DNA of 64,000 nt from Marinobacterium sp. LSUCC0821 (GCF_012848475.1 NZ_CP051666.1:1325501-1389500); one strand, 5' to 3'. Positions 52,036 through 61,568 are shown, counted from the stretch's first letter. Notes: a model not told the origin generated them from the letters alone. A program made the numbers and translations.

Positions 52036-52467
52036 ATGGCACGTATCAAAATCGATATGCCCGATAACTACCTCTTCTCGACAACGCTGGATGTACGAAT
52101 CAGCGATATCAACTATGCAAACCACCTTAGCAATGACAGCGTTTTAAGTTTTGTTCATGAGTCTCGCGTACGCTTCTTGCGTCAATATGGTTACACCGAG
52201 CTCGACGTTGAAGGCCTTGGGATAATCATGACTGACAGCGCGATCGTCTACAAAGCGGAAGGTTTCTACGGCGACCAGGTACAGGTCGACATTACTGTCG
52301 GCGATTTCAACAAATATGGCTGCGACATCTTCTACCTAATGACCAACAAAGCGACAGCCGTTGAGATTGCCCACGTTAAAACTGGCATCGTCTTTTTTGA
52401 CTACGAGACTCGCAAAGTTGTCACACTGCCCGAAGGGTTTAGAGCCAACCTATTGAAGGATGCATAA
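52036..52467 (+). CDS. Hotdog-fold acyl-CoA thioesterase
   Basis: The 143-residue protein has the 4HBT-type segment VRISDINYANHLSNDSVLSF with the conserved aspartate and the H/N pair, and VHESRVRFLRQYG. Such enzymes hydrolyse acyl-CoA or acyl-ACP thioesters in the cytoplasm. It starts 101 bp from the divergent MFS gene and is followed after 3 bp by the GST gene, so the two probably form an operon. Confidence 0.9.
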   Translation: MARIKIDMPDNYLFSTTLDVRISDINYANHLSNDSVLSFVHESRVRFLRQYGYTELDVEGLGIIMTDSAIVYKAEGFYGDQVQVDITVGDFNKYGCDIFYLMTNKATAVEIAHVKTGIVFFDYETRKVVTLPEGFRANLLKDA

Positions 52468-52470
52468 ATC

Positions 52471-53070
52471 ATGCAACTGATGCTAACCCCAACCTCACCC
52501 TACGCACGCATTGTGCGTGTAGCCCTAATGCTGAAAGGGCTAGACAGTGAGTGTGCTATGCACTGGGTTGACCCACCCTCGGATACACCAGAGCTGGTTA
52601 ACGCCAACCCGATCTCTCGTGTACCGGTTCTGGTGTTAGATGATGGCACGGCGATCTCTGAAACCCTACTCATTATTCACTACCTAGAGCGACGCAAACC
52701 GGACCCATCACTTCTGCCTTCAGCGCGTCTCTATAAAGAGCTATCTTTAGCCGGTAAAGCGATGGGTTTAGTAGATGCAGCGTTCTGGATCGTCTTCAAC
52801 CGACGCTTTGGTGGCAAAAATGCCGACGAAGGGAACACCCTAGAGGAGCGCCGCATCAATGCGATTAAACGCACCCTTGAGGAGCTGAAAAAGAACCCAC
52901 CGCATGCGGTTAAAGGGTTACCAGGACTTGGGCAACTGGCACTTGAGGTGGCACTAGAGTATATCGAGTTTCGACTACCTGAGTTTAATGCGTTCGAGAG
53001 CGGTCATTTAACCCAATGGAGCAAACCGCTGCGTCAGATGGAAGCGTTTCACCTGACGGAGTTTCATTAA
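52471..53070 (+). CDS. Glutathione S-transferase family protein
   Basis: The 199-residue protein has a thioredoxin-like N-terminal domain (MQLMLTPTSPYARIVRVAL with the SPYARIVR glutathione-site pattern, then ISRVPVLVLDDGTAISET) and an all-helical C-terminal domain. The substrate is unknown. It follows the thioesterase and converges on dnaB with a 3-bp gap. Confidence 0.9.
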   Translation: MQLMLTPTSPYARIVRVALMLKGLDSECAMHWVDPPSDTPELVNANPISRVPVLVLDDGTAISETLLIIHYLERRKPDPSLLPSARLYKELSLAGKAMGLVDAAFWIVFNRRFGGKNADEGNTLEERRINAIKRTLEELKKNPPHAVKGLPGLGQLALEVALEYIEFRLPEFNAFESGHLTQWSKPLRQMEAFHLTEFH

Positions 53071-53073
53071 GCG

Positions 53074-54450
53074 TTACTCGTCTTGATACTCGTAACTGTG
53101 GGCGAGGTTTTCGAAGCGAGTGTATTTACCGATAAAGGCTAGACGCGTGGTACCGATTGGGCCGTTACGCTGCTTACCGATGATGATCTCGGCTACACCC
53201 TTCTCTGGCGAATCTTCGTTGTAGACCTCATCACGGTAGATAAACATGATAACGTCAGCATCCTGCTCGATAGCGCCGGATTCACGAAGATCCGAGTTAA
53301 CTGGACGCTTGTTAGGACGCTGCTCAAGCGAGCGGTTTAGCTGCGATAGCGCCACAACCGGACAATCCATCTCTTTCGCCAAGGCTTTAAGTGAGCGAGA
53401 GATCTCTGAGATCTCTGCGGTACGGCCTTCGCTCTTACCGGTCTTAATCTGCATCAGCTGAAGGTAGTCGACCATGATCATGCCGATCTCACCATGCTCA
53501 CGCACAATGCGACGGGCACGGGTACGCATCTCGTTAGGGCTGATACCCGGCTGATCATCAATGTAGAGTGGTTTGTTCTTCAGCATGTTGACCGCTGCAG
53601 TCAGCTTCGGCCAATCATCATCTTCCAACTGACCGTTACGAACACGGGTCTGGTTGATGCGACCGAGCGATGACAACATACGCGTCATCAACTGTGTCGC
53701 AGGCATCTCAAGACTGAACACCAGAACCGGTTTATTGGCACCCATCAGGGCGTTCTCGACCAGGTTCATCGCAAAGGTGGTTTTACCCATCGACGGACGC
53801 GCTGCAACGATCACCAAGTCAGATGGTTGCAGACCACCGGTACGATCATCAAGATCATCAAAGCCGGTAGTCAGACCTGTCAGCGTATCGCCGTTGCTGA
53901 ATAGCTCGTCGATACGTTCAACAGCTGCCTTTAGAAGTGGGTTAACCGACTGAGGACCGTTCTGGTTTGGACGGTTCTCAGCGATCTGGAAGATCTTAGT
54001 TTCTGCTTCGTTTAGCACCTCATCTGCAGAGCGCCCCTCAGGGAAGAAAGCAGCACCTGAGATCTCATTCGAGATACTGATCATCTGACGCAGAAGTGCA
54101 CGGTCTCGAACGATCTCTGAGTAGGCACGAATATTTGAGGTACTCGGCGTGTTACGTGCAAGGTCAACAAGATACTCTAGGCCACCGGCACGATCTAGCT
54201 CACCAATACGATCCAGCTCTTCAGAGATAGTCACCACGTCGATAGGGCGACCGAGGTCGATCAGCTTCTGCATGGTACGGAACATCCCGCGATGCCCAGC
54301 TGTGTAGAAGTGCTGCTCTAGCACAATCTCCGAGACGACATCCCAGGCATTGTTATCTAGCATTAAGCCACCCAACACAGATTGCTCCGCCTCTATCGAG
54401 TGCGGCGGAATCTTCGCGAGGGCGAGATCTTCATCTTGGATATCGAGCAT
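53074..54450 (-). CDS. dnaB: Replicative DNA helicase
   Basis: DnaB is the hexameric 5'-3' helicase of the replication fork. The 458-residue protein has the N-terminal domain (PHSIEAEQSVLGGLMLDNNAW) and a RecA-type ATPase domain with Walker A ARPSMGKTTFAMN, Walker B IGMIMVDYLQLM, and the arginine-finger region SDLRESGAIEQDADVIMF. It sits downstream of rpsF-rpsR-rplI, as in many gammaproteobacteria, but with a repeat-filled 430-bp gap in between. Confidence 0.98.
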   Translation of the reverse strand: MLDIQDEDLALAKIPPHSIEAEQSVLGGLMLDNNAWDVVSEIVLEQHFYTAGHRGMFRTMQKLIDLGRPIDVVTISEELDRIGELDRAGGLEYLVDLARNTPSTSNIRAYSEIVRDRALLRQMISISNEISGAAFFPEGRSADEVLNEAETKIFQIAENRPNQNGPQSVNPLLKAAVERIDELFSNGDTLTGLTTGFDDLDDRTGGLQPSDLVIVAARPSMGKTTFAMNLVENALMGANKPVLVFSLEMPATQLMTRMLSSLGRINQTRVRNGQLEDDDWPKLTAAVNMLKNKPLYIDDQPGISPNEMRTRARRIVREHGEIGMIMVDYLQLMQIKTGKSEGRTAEISEISRSLKALAKEMDCPVVALSQLNRSLEQRPNKRPVNSDLRESGAIEQDADVIMFIYRDEVYNEDSPEKGVAEIIIGKQRNGPIGTTRLAFIGKYTRFENLAHSYEYQDE

Positions 54451-54479
54451 TTATCTAACTGCAGAAACTAAAAAATATT

Positions 54480-54503
54480 TGAGCAGGTAACTATACCTGC
54501 TCA
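54480..54503 (-). terminator. Hairpin upstream of dnaB
   Basis: TGAGCAGGTATAGTTACCTG begins a perfect 10-bp stem with a 4-base loop on the minus strand, followed by AAATATTTTTT. It could end read-through from rplI before dnaB. Confidence 0.65.
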
Positions 54504-54530
54504 GAGATATGAGTTGAATTAAAAAATGGA

Positions 54531-54564
54531 GTAGGAGCGCATTCCCTCAAAGAGGGAAGCCGCG
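54531..54564. repeat. REP-like palindrome, copy 2
   Basis: ATTCCCTCAAAGAGGGAA with flanks GTAGGAGCG and GCCGCGA matches the reverse complement of the copy at 46689-46717 at nearly every position. Confidence 0.85.
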
Positions 54565-54604
54565 AAAGCAAGAATATAGTCTGGCGCGAGATTTGCATCC
54601 CATG

Positions 54605-54632
54605 TCGGGGTCGCCCTTCGGGCCGATCCCTC
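54605..54632. repeat. Second type of REP-like hairpin
   Basis: GGGGTCGCCC, a TTCG turn and GGGCCGATCCC form an imperfect GC-rich hairpin with CTCCTACA after it, the layout of a REP unit. Confidence 0.65.
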
Positions 54633-54668
54633 CTACATCAGAGCTTTGTTCAAAGTCCGATCATATCC

Positions 54669-54704
54669 GGGGTCAGAGTAGTCTTATAAGACTACTCTGA
54701 CCCC
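54669..54704. repeat. 36-bp perfect palindrome, third copy of the MITE end
   Basis: The arm GGGGTCAGAGTAGTCTTA is followed by its exact reverse complement, so the 36 bp are fully self-complementary. It is the same repeat as the ends of the 28964-29244 element, but single here and with a symmetric centre. Confidence 0.9.
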
Positions 54705-54733
54705 AATGTATTTGACGCCAATGTATGGTCATC

Positions 54734-54836
54734 GCCGCTCCTGCGCATCCCTGCGCCCGCGGCATACCGTCCATCCATGGACATAGCCGCTCATGCGCAT
54801 CCCTGCGCTCGCGGCATACCGTCCATCCATGGACAT
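54734..54836. repeat. 51-bp tandem duplication
   Basis: Two 51-bp copies (54734-54784 and 54786-54836) are separated by one base and differ at two positions. Each contains GCGGCATACCGTCCATCCAT and a TCCATGGA palindrome. With the hairpins before it this accounts for nearly all of the 54,451-54,880 gap. Confidence 0.9.
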
Positions 54837-54863
54837 AAAAAAACCGCGCCGAGGCGCGGTTTT
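54837..54863 (-). terminator. Terminator after rplI
   Basis: On the minus strand AACCGCGCCTCGGCGCGGTT is a perfect GC-rich hairpin followed by seven T residues, right after the rplI stop. Confidence 0.92.
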
Positions 54864-54880
54864 CTTTGGACTGTAGCTGA

Positions 54881-55327
54881 TTACTCAGCAACAACCTTAA
54901 GGTTTACAGTCGCAGTAACTTCTGCGTGAAGCTGAACGTCGATTTCGTATTCGCCGATGTTACGTAGAACACCGTTTGGAAGACGAACTTCGCTCTTATC
55001 AACTTCAGTACCAGCTGCTGTGATCGCGTCAGCGATGTCACGGCTACCGATAGAACCGAAAAGTTTACCTTCGTCACCAGCAGTCGCTGCGATAGTGAAC
55101 TCTTTACCTTCTAGTGCAGCAGCACGTGAAGTAGCAGCAGCTAGCTTCTCAGCAGCAGCAGCTTCAAGTTCAGCACGACGCTCTTCAAAACGAGCAACGT
55201 TAGCAGCAGTAGCTGCAACAGCTTTACCCTGTGGGATTAGGTAGTTACGACCGAAACCAGCCTTAACATTTACTTTGTCGCCTAGCGCGCCAAGTTTACC
55301 GATCTTCTCGAGGAGGATAACTTCCAT
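54881..55327 (-). CDS. rplI: 50S ribosomal protein L9
   Basis: The 148-residue protein starts [20 protein letters not shown] and contains the [11 protein letters not shown] loop that defines L9, then the long helix and the C-terminal domain ([16 protein letters not shown]). It is third in the rpsF-rpsR-rplI operon and is followed by a strong terminator. Confidence 0.98.
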   Translation of the reverse strand: MEVILLEKIGKLGALGDKVNVKAGFGRNYLIPQGKAVAATAANVARFEERRAELEAAAAEKLAAATSRAAALEGKEFTIAATAGDEGKLFGSIGSRDIADAITAAGTEVDKSEVRLPNGVLRNIGEYEIDVQLHAEVTATVNLKVVAE

Positions 55328-55413
55328 CTCTCAAACCTCATTTAGGCTGCAGGTATACCTGCAGTACAAATTAAACAATCACCCAATAGCAGCCATAGGC
55401 TGCTAGAGCACTA

Positions 55414-55644
55414 TTAACGGTCGTGACCGTCAGTGTATGGCAGTAGAGCTGCGTAACGAGCGCGTTTGATAGCAACTGCTAGCTGACGCTGGTATTTAGC
55501 TTTAGTGCCAGTGATACGGCTAGGTACGATCTTGCCAGTTTCAGTGATGTAACCTTTAAGAACGTCGAGATCTTTGTAATCGATCTCAGTAACGTTTTCT
55601 GCTGTGAAACGGCAGAACTTACGACGACGGAAAAAACGTGCCAT
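55414..55644 (-). CDS. rpsR: 30S ribosomal protein S18
   Basis: The 76-residue protein ([18 protein letters not shown], ending [12 protein letters not shown]) matches S18 over its whole length. S18 pairs with S6 on the 30S platform, in keeping with its place 23 bp after rpsF. Confidence 0.98.
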   Translation of the reverse strand: MARFFRRRKFCRFTAENVTEIDYKDLDVLKGYITETGKIVPSRITGTKAKYQRQLAVAIKRARYAALLPYTDGHDR

Positions 55645-55667
55645 CTGATATTCTCCTAATCTTTAAC

Positions 55668-56081
55668 TTATTCTTCAGAATCTGCAGCAGGTGCAGCTTC
55701 TTCAGTTTGTGCTTCAGCAGCTGGCTGACGCTCTTCACGACGTGGCTTGCGCTCTTCGCGTGCTTCAGCAGCTTTGATTGGAGACACTTCAGTGATTGCA
55801 CCTTTAGTGCGGATAACCATGTTACGTAGCACTGCATCGTTGTAACGGAATAGGCTATCTAGCTCATCCATTATAGCCTGAGTAGCTTCAACGTTCATAA
55901 GAACGTAGTGTGCTTTGTGAACATTGTTGATTGAGTAAGCCAACTGACGACGGCCCCAGTCTTCTAGACGGTGGATTTTGCCGTTATCGCCTTCGATCAG
56001 CGCAGTGTAACGCTCGATCATCGCTGGAACCTGCTCGCTCTGATTCGGGTGAACCATGAACAGTATTTCGTAGTGACGCAT
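55668..56081 (-). CDS. rpsF: 30S ribosomal protein S6
   Basis: The 137-residue protein starts [19 protein letters not shown] and has the [14 protein letters not shown]-type strand (here [14 protein letters not shown]). The C-terminal tail is long and rich in Glu and Ala ([11 protein letters not shown]), the region that RimK extends in E. coli. It is first in the ribosomal operon; a 137-bp gap and the osmC terminator precede it. Confidence 0.98.
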   Translation of the reverse strand: MRHYEILFMVHPNQSEQVPAMIERYTALIEGDNGKIHRLEDWGRRQLAYSINNVHKAHYVLMNVEATQAIMDELDSLFRYNDAVLRNMVIRTKGAITEVSPIKAAEAREERKPRREERQPAAEAQTEEAAPAADSEE

Positions 56082-56169
56082 TGTAGCTCCTTACGGTTTA
56101 GCAGCTTTTGAGTTAATTGAATTCGACCCCTATTCGTCGAACTCCCCAAAAGCAAGGAGGTTGATATAA

Positions 56170-56203
56170 AAAAGGACGCGAAATTCTAATGAATTAGGCG
56201 TCC
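56170..56203 (-). terminator. Terminator after the trpDC-osmC operon
   Basis: On the minus strand GGACGC and GCGTCC pair around an AT-rich inner stem (CTAATT / AATT), followed by six T residues, just after the osmC stop. Confidence 0.8.
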
Positions 56204-56218
56204 TATTGCAATAGCAGT

Positions 56219-56626
56219 TTACTCGGCTTCACTCACTTCAACACTGTGGGTAATCTCTACACCGCCACCCTCAAGCATCTTCGATACCGAGCAGTACTGC
56301 TCTGCTGAGAGACGCGCTGCGCGCTCCACTGCAGACATTTTCAGACCACGACCTGACACCTTAAAGGTGATGTGAATCTTAGTGAAAACCGCAGGCACTG
56401 CATCTGCGCGCTCGGCATCAATCTCTGCGACACAGCTCACTACATCCTGACGTGCCTTCTTAAGAATGCTCATCACATCCACGCTAGCACAGCCTCCCAG
56501 ACCTACAAGGATATACTCCATAGGGCGAGGACCTGTCACAAGATCACGGTCGATGTGCGTTTCAAACTTAGAGTCAGTGATCGCCTTAAAGCGCTCTTCA
56601 CTATCCCAATGAACTTCTACATGCAT
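56219..56626 (-). CDS. OsmC family protein (YhfA-like)
   Basis: The 135-residue protein has the OsmC/Ohr fold, with the first cysteine in LVGLGGCASVDVMSIL and the second in SAEQYCSVSKML. This pair gives thiol-dependent peroxidase activity in some members; the overall form is of the YhfA branch. The ATG at 56626 (MHVEVHWDSEERF) is chosen because it starts 10 bp after trpC; the frame extends further into trpC. It is the last gene of the trpD-trpC-osmC unit. Confidence 0.92.
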   Translation of the reverse strand: MHVEVHWDSEERFKAITDSKFETHIDRDLVTGPRPMEYILVGLGGCASVDVMSILKKARQDVVSCVAEIDAERADAVPAVFTKIHITFKVSGRGLKMSAVERAARLSAEQYCSVSKMLEGGGVEITHSVEVSEAE

Positions 56627-56636
56627 TGCAGTGTCC

Positions 56637-57446
56637 TTAATTAAAAAGTTCAGCCAAACGCTGACCTGGATTGTCGGCACGCATAAACGCCTCACCGACA
56701 AGGAAAGAATTCACCTGATGTTGGCGCATTAATGCCACATCTTCAGGCGCTAAAATACCACTCTCGGTAACCACAATGCGATCTTCTGGAATCTGATCCA
56801 ACAGATCAATAGTTGCCTGCAAGGTCACATCGAAGGTGTGAAGGTTGCGGTTATTAATACCGACCAGGGTATTACCCAGCGGCAGTGAACGCTGAAGCTC
56901 ATCAGCATCATGAACCTCAATCAAGACATCCATACCCAACGAGACTGCCAAATCATTCAGCTCTGCCATCTTCGCATCTTCAAGCGCAGAGACAATCAAC
57001 AAAATACAGTCGGCACCCATAGCGCGCGCTTCATAGACCTGATATTCATCGACGATAAAGTCTTTGCGAATAATCGGCAGTGCACAGGCAGCACGTGCCT
57101 GCTGCAGATACTCTGTAGAGCCTTGGAAGAAATCCACATCAGTCAAAACAGATAGACAGCTAGCACCACCCTGCTGATATGAGAGAGCGATCTCTGCTGG
57201 CTGGAAATTCTCACGGAGCACCCCTTTCGATGGGCTCGCTTTTTTTACTTCAGCGATGACCGCTGAACGACCTTCAGCAAGGGCACGCTGCATCGACGCT
57301 ACAAAACCTCGCGGATCAGTCGCCGTACCTTTTTGCGCTTCAATCTGCGCTTTAAGATCTTCAATTGAGACAGTTGCAGAGCGCTCTGCAATCTCTTCGA
57401 ACTTACGGTCGATTATTCGCGTAAGAACCGTAGGTACCTTTGACAT
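56637..57446 (-). CDS. trpC: Indole-3-glycerol phosphate synthase
   Basis: TrpC closes the indole ring in tryptophan synthesis. The 269-residue TIM barrel has the catalytic lysine in [33 protein letters not shown], and the phosphate site [12 protein letters not shown] and VTESGI. It is a stand-alone TrpC without a fused TrpF. It starts at the trpD stop, so the two are translationally coupled. Confidence 0.97.
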   Translation of the reverse strand: MSKVPTVLTRIIDRKFEEIAERSATVSIEDLKAQIEAQKGTATDPRGFVASMQRALAEGRSAVIAEVKKASPSKGVLRENFQPAEIALSYQQGGASCLSVLTDVDFFQGSTEYLQQARAACALPIIRKDFIVDEYQVYEARAMGADCILLIVSALEDAKMAELNDLAVSLGMDVLIEVHDADELQRSLPLGNTLVGINNRNLHTFDVTLQATIDLLDQIPEDRIVVTESGILAPEDVALMRQHQVNSFLVGEAFMRADNPGQRLAELFN

Positions 57447-58471
57447 TAGTTATCCTTAAACGCTTGGCTAAATCGCGCCAGCTCATCCATCTTCGAAAGT
57501 GCCGCACCTGAGGCGATTGCTGCCAACGCCATCTGCACACCCGCCTTAAGAGTTTCTGCTTTATCAGCCGCGTACAGTGCAGCACCAGCATTAAGCGCTA
57601 CCATATCAGCCGCTTTCGGGTTACCACCACTCAGTGCTGAGCGAATCAACGATAGACTCGCTGCTGCATCCACAACCTGAAGACCTTCAAGTGTTTGAGA
57701 CTCAAGGCCAGCCGCCTCAGCAGTAATTTCGTATTCAGTCACTTCACCATCTTTAAGCTCAGCAACACTGGTTGGCACGGCAAGACTGATCTCATCCAAG
57801 CCATCATTTGAGTGCACCACCAAAGCATGTTTAGCACCCAAACCACGCAGTGCCTCTGCCATTGGACGACACAACTCTTTTGAGAAGACCCCCATTAGAT
57901 AGTGCTTAGCACCGGCTGGGTTAGTGAGCGGACCCAAGACATTAAATAGCGTTCGCATCGCCAACTCTTTACGAGGCCCGATCGCATATTTCATTGCACT
58001 GTGGTGCGCAGGGGCAAACATAAAACCGACACCCACTTCATCGATACAACGTGCAACTTGTACGGGGTTCAAAGCGAGATGAATACCAGCCGCTTCGAGT
58101 AGATCTGCCGCACCCGATTTTGAAGAGACTGAACGGTTACCATGCTTAGCAACTGTGCCACCCGCTGCCGCTACAACAAAGGAAGTAGCGCTGGATACGT
58201 TAAATAGGTTTGAACCATCACCACCGGTGCCGACAATATCCACTGCATTTGGGTTAGCAACACGCACTGGCGTTGCCAAGGCGCGCATAACATCAGCTGC
58301 AGCCGTGATTTCAGCAACCGTTTCACCTTTGATACGCATCGCTGTTAAGAAGCCGCCGATCTGAGCATCAGTCGCTTCACCCGTCATAATTTGTCGCATA
58401 ACGGCTGACATCTGCTCACGCGTCAGGTCAGTTCCAGCGACAACAATGGCTAAAGCCTCTTTGATATCCAT
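57446..58471 (-). CDS. trpD: Anthranilate phosphoribosyltransferase
   Basis: TrpD transfers phosphoribose to anthranilate. The 341-residue protein has the family motifs [16 protein letters not shown] (PRPP and glycine-rich loop), [19 protein letters not shown], and [14 protein letters not shown]. No glutaminase (TrpG) domain is fused. Neither trpE nor trpG lies upstream; the next gene is gph after 203 bp. Confidence 0.97.
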   Translation of the reverse strand: MDIKEALAIVVAGTDLTREQMSAVMRQIMTGEATDAQIGGFLTAMRIKGETVAEITAAADVMRALATPVRVANPNAVDIVGTGGDGSNLFNVSSATSFVVAAAGGTVAKHGNRSVSSKSGAADLLEAAGIHLALNPVQVARCIDEVGVGFMFAPAHHSAMKYAIGPRKELAMRTLFNVLGPLTNPAGAKHYLMGVFSKELCRPMAEALRGLGAKHALVVHSNDGLDEISLAVPTSVAELKDGEVTEYEITAEAAGLESQTLEGLQVVDAAASLSLIRSALSGGNPKAADMVALNAGAALYAADKAETLKAGVQMALAAIASGAALSKMDELARFSQAFKDN

Positions 58472-58674
58472 TACGACTCCTTTGAATAGCGATTCTCAAT
58501 GCGCTATCGGGCAATTTTCCTGCATCATACTTTTAGCTCTGGAGCTAATTTGCAGAACGATTTTTAAACTAGGCAGGGATAATACACCAGCTAAAAGTGA
58601 ATTTGGACTCGCTTACAGAGAAAGCCCAAATGAAAAGAGCCTGCAGGCGCGGACTCTTTCAACATGAGATGAGA

Positions 58675-59340
58675 TCAGTAGACAAGCTCATCGAGTGAAT
58701 CGAATAGCTTATCAGGGGAACTATTCTTAATAGGCTCACCATGGTTGTAACCATAGGTGACCGCATAGACAGGAACTTTTGCTGCTCGAGCTGCGTTTAT
58801 GTCGTGTGCTGAGTCACCGATCATCACCGTATTCTCAACCGAGCTTCCCGCTTGCTCCATAAGGTAGAGCAACTGACCCGGGTCCGGCTTTTTAACGGGC
58901 AAGGTATCGCCACCAACAACGTGACTGACGAACGGTGCGATACCAAGACGTTCCAGTAGAGGTAAGGTAAAACGGATCGGTTTATTGGTTACCACACCCA
59001 GCTCAATACCCTGCTCCGACCAACGCTGTAGCGATGAAGCAACGCCGGAATAGAGCTTCGCAAAATGACCATTGGTTTGATCGTAATGACCACTAAAAGA
59101 GTCTAATGCCTTTTGGTAGATAGGCTGATCCATGGCGTCATCAGGGTATTTGATTGCGCCAGCCAGCGCACGAGCAACCAATACCTGAACACCATTTCCG
59201 ACCCAGTTGCGCACTTCGGCTTCAACAACCGGCTCACGACCAAGATCGGCCATCATGCGATTGAGTGCTTGGTATAGATCTGGAACAGAATCAACTAGCG
59301 TGCCATCCAGATCTAACATGATCAGCTTGGGAGCAGACAT
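58675..59340 (-). CDS. gph: Phosphoglycolate phosphatase
   Basis: Gph dephosphorylates 2-phosphoglycolate. The 221-residue HAD-family protein has motif I LDLDGTLVDSVPDL, the threonine in VVTNKP, lysine in KKPDPGQLLYL, and the acidic pair in MIGDSAHDI. Its ATG overlaps the rpe stop by one base, as in many gammaproteobacteria where rpe and gph are coupled. Confidence 0.95.
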   Translation of the reverse strand: MSAPKLIMLDLDGTLVDSVPDLYQALNRMMADLGREPVVEAEVRNWVGNGVQVLVARALAGAIKYPDDAMDQPIYQKALDSFSGHYDQTNGHFAKLYSGVASSLQRWSEQGIELGVVTNKPIRFTLPLLERLGIAPFVSHVVGGDTLPVKKPDPGQLLYLMEQAGSSVENTVMIGDSAHDINAARAAKVPVYAVTYGYNHGEPIKNSSPDKLFDSLDELVY

Positions 59341-60014
59341 TAGCGTTTCACACCTGCTAGCTCTGCGCGCATCTTATCGATAGTCGCTTTGTAGTCATCA
59401 GTATTAAAAATTGCTGACCCAGCAACGAATGTATCCGCACCCGCCTCTGCAATCTGCGCGATATTATCTACCGTTACACCACCATCTATCTCAAGACGAA
59501 TATCACGACCTGATGCATCAATCATACGACGCGCTTCACGAAGTTTATCTAGCGTGCCCTGGATAAACTTCTGACCGCCAAAGCCTGGGTTAACAGACAT
59601 TAGCAGCACCATATCCACCTTATCCATCACATACTCAAGATGATGCAGCGGCGTTGCTGGATTGAATACAAGACCCGACTTACAACCACCATCACGAATC
59701 ATCTGCAAAGAGCGATCGATATGCTCTGACGCCTCTGGGTGGAAGGTGATAAATCCAGCACCCGCTTCAATAAAGTCACCTATTAGGCGATCAACCGGTT
59801 TCACCATAAGGTGCACATCGATTGGTGCTTTAATACCGTGCTTAACCAATGCCTTGCAGACCATCGGCCCGATGGTGAGGTTAGGCACGTAGTGGTTATC
59901 CATTACGTCGAAGTGCACGATATCAGCCCCCGCCTCTAGGACATTCTCAACCTCCTCACCCAAACGAGCAAAATCAGCGGAGAGAATCGACGGTGCGATC
60001 AAAAAATCTTTCAT
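59340..60014 (-). CDS. rpe: Ribulose-phosphate 3-epimerase
   Basis: Rpe interconverts ribulose 5-phosphate and xylulose 5-phosphate. The 224-residue TIM barrel has [35 protein letters not shown] with the metal ligands, and [11 protein letters not shown], plus the second catalytic aspartate in LEIDGGV. It is followed directly by gph; djlA lies upstream after a 60-bp gap. Confidence 0.97.
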   Translation of the reverse strand: MKDFLIAPSILSADFARLGEEVENVLEAGADIVHFDVMDNHYVPNLTIGPMVCKALVKHGIKAPIDVHLMVKPVDRLIGDFIEAGAGFITFHPEASEHIDRSLQMIRDGGCKSGLVFNPATPLHHLEYVMDKVDMVLLMSVNPGFGGQKFIQGTLDKLREARRMIDASGRDIRLEIDGGVTVDNIAQIAEAGADTFVAGSAIFNTDDYKATIDKMRAELAGVKR

Positions 60015-60074
60015 CTACTTATACCTGAAAAATATTTATATATTCCAAAGCCTACCAGAAGCAGCCAGAAATTA

Positions 60075-60884
60075 TCATTTAGACTTTCTTACCTCACGGA
60101 TAAGATCATATGCAGCTTGAATCTCTTGCGCCTTCTCTTTGGCGATCACCATCATCTCTTCTGGCAACCCTTTAGAGACCAATTTATCGGGATGGTGCTG
60201 GCTCATCAGTTTACGCCACGCACGTTTAACCTCGGCATCTGAGGCAGACTCAGTCACCCCAAGCACACCGTAGGCCTGATTCACTTTATCCTGTGTAGGC
60301 GCACCACCGGCTTTCCACTGCTGATAGAAACCACGCTCAGCCTGTACGCGACGAATCAATACATCTATCGCATCAGCCTTCATCCCTAGACGATGACAGA
60401 TATTCACAATGACGCTGCGCTCGGCATCACTGATCTCGCCATCCGCCATGGCAGCGGCCATCTGCATTTCAAAGAAGATCATGCGAAGGTCGTTACGGTA
60501 CCTAAAGAGACTAGCCAGTGGACGCAGCAGAGGCTCTAAATCAAAATCAGCTGACTTACCCTGTGAGAAGAAGTCGATCGCTTCACGGCGCTTCTCTTCA
60601 TTCAGTTGCATCTGCGCCATGACTGAGCGGGCATAGGCGATCTCATCTTCAGTGACACGACCATCTGCTTTAGCTACACGCCCCATTACCGCAAAGGTTG
60701 CCTGGAAGAATATCTGTTGTGGCGATAGCTGTTTGGCCGAGCGGAACATGCGCTCTAGCTGGTAACCTAAAAAGCCACCAAAAATTGCACCCCAGGGACC
60801 ACCACTAAACAGTCCCACCATCGTACCGAGCACGATGCCGGTTCGATACTTATAAACCTCTGCGCCAAAGGATTGGGCACTCAT
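60075..60884 (-). CDS. djlA: DnaJ-like membrane co-chaperone
   Basis: The 269-residue protein has a glycine-rich N-terminal membrane segment (about residues 14-35, GIVLGTMVGLFSGGPWGAIF), a TerB-like helical middle domain (about 55-165) and a C-terminal J domain with the HPD motif in SQHHPDKLVSKG. DjlA works with DnaK at the inner membrane. It starts immediately after murU and is part of the amgK-murU-djlA run. Confidence 0.93.
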   Translation of the reverse strand: MSAQSFGAEVYKYRTGIVLGTMVGLFSGGPWGAIFGGFLGYQLERMFRSAKQLSPQQIFFQATFAVMGRVAKADGRVTEDEIAYARSVMAQMQLNEEKRREAIDFFSQGKSADFDLEPLLRPLASLFRYRNDLRMIFFEMQMAAAMADGEISDAERSVIVNICHRLGMKADAIDVLIRRVQAERGFYQQWKAGGAPTQDKVNQAYGVLGVTESASDAEVKRAWRKLMSQHHPDKLVSKGLPEEMMVIAKEKAQEIQAAYDLIREVRKSK

Positions 60885-61568
60885 CTATCGACTCTCCAAA
60901 ATAAACGACTCGACATCGGCTAACCGCTCAGGCGTACCAACATCATTCCAATAACTTGTAAGCTGTTCGCCCACGACCCGGTTTTGCACCATCGCCGCCT
61001 TCAGAAGCGGAGCAAGCGGTGCTGATTCACCCTTAACCAAACCGGCAAAGAGTGAGGGGCGCAGCAGACTAATTCCTGCGAAGGTAAGTTTATTCTCCCC
61101 TTCAACACTGACACTACCGCCACTGAGCGCGAAGTCGCCCTGCGGATGCCAAGCCTGATTCTCAACCAGCCATAGTTTAGCCTGCTGATCTGACGCCAAG
61201 GTTAAGTCGAGATCTGCATACTCCTGCGTGGTAAACACATCACCATTCACCAGCATAAAGGGAGTTTCGCCCCCCTCATCCAAAAGCGCCATGGCATTGA
61301 CGATCCCACCCGCCGTTTCAAGAGGCTCCTGCTCTGCCGAGTAGCGAATCGCACACCCGTAATCGCCACCCTCACCCAGATAAGCTACTATCTGCTCACC
61401 TAACCAGGCGTGATTGATCACTATCTCTGTAATACCCGCTCGCACTAGGTTTTCGATCTGGTAGACGATCAATGGCTTATCGGCAACAGGCAAAAGAGGC
61501 TTCGGGGTTGTCAGCGTCAATGGACGCATCCGCTGACCCAGACCTGCCGCTAGGATCATCGCCCTCAT
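60885..61568 (-). CDS. murU: N-acetylmuramate alpha-1-phosphate uridylyltransferase
   Basis: MurU makes UDP-MurNAc from MurNAc-1-phosphate and UTP in peptidoglycan recycling. The 227-residue protein has the nucleotidyltransferase motif MILAAGLGQRMRPLT and metal-site aspartate in LVNGDVF. The ATG at 61568 overlaps the amgK stop (ATGA); an upstream start four codons earlier is less likely. The pairing with amgK strongly supports the name over a generic sugar-phosphate nucleotidyltransferase. Confidence 0.93.
   Translation of the reverse strand: MRAMILAAGLGQRMRPLTLTTPKPLLPVADKPLIVYQIENLVRAGITEIVINHAWLGEQIVAYLGEGGDYGCAIRYSAEQEPLETAGGIVNAMALLDEGGETPFMLVNGDVFTTQEYADLDLTLASDQQAKLWLVENQAWHPQGDFALSGGSVSVEGENKLTFAGISLLRPSLFAGLVKGESAPLAPLLKAAMVQNRVVGEQLTSYWNDVGTPERLADVESFILESR

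Noticed and set aside
54673-54894. A 73-codon open frame on the minus strand across the rplI-dnaB repeats
   Set aside because: Its sequence is just the translated 51-bp duplication and palindrome, and it has no ribosome binding site.
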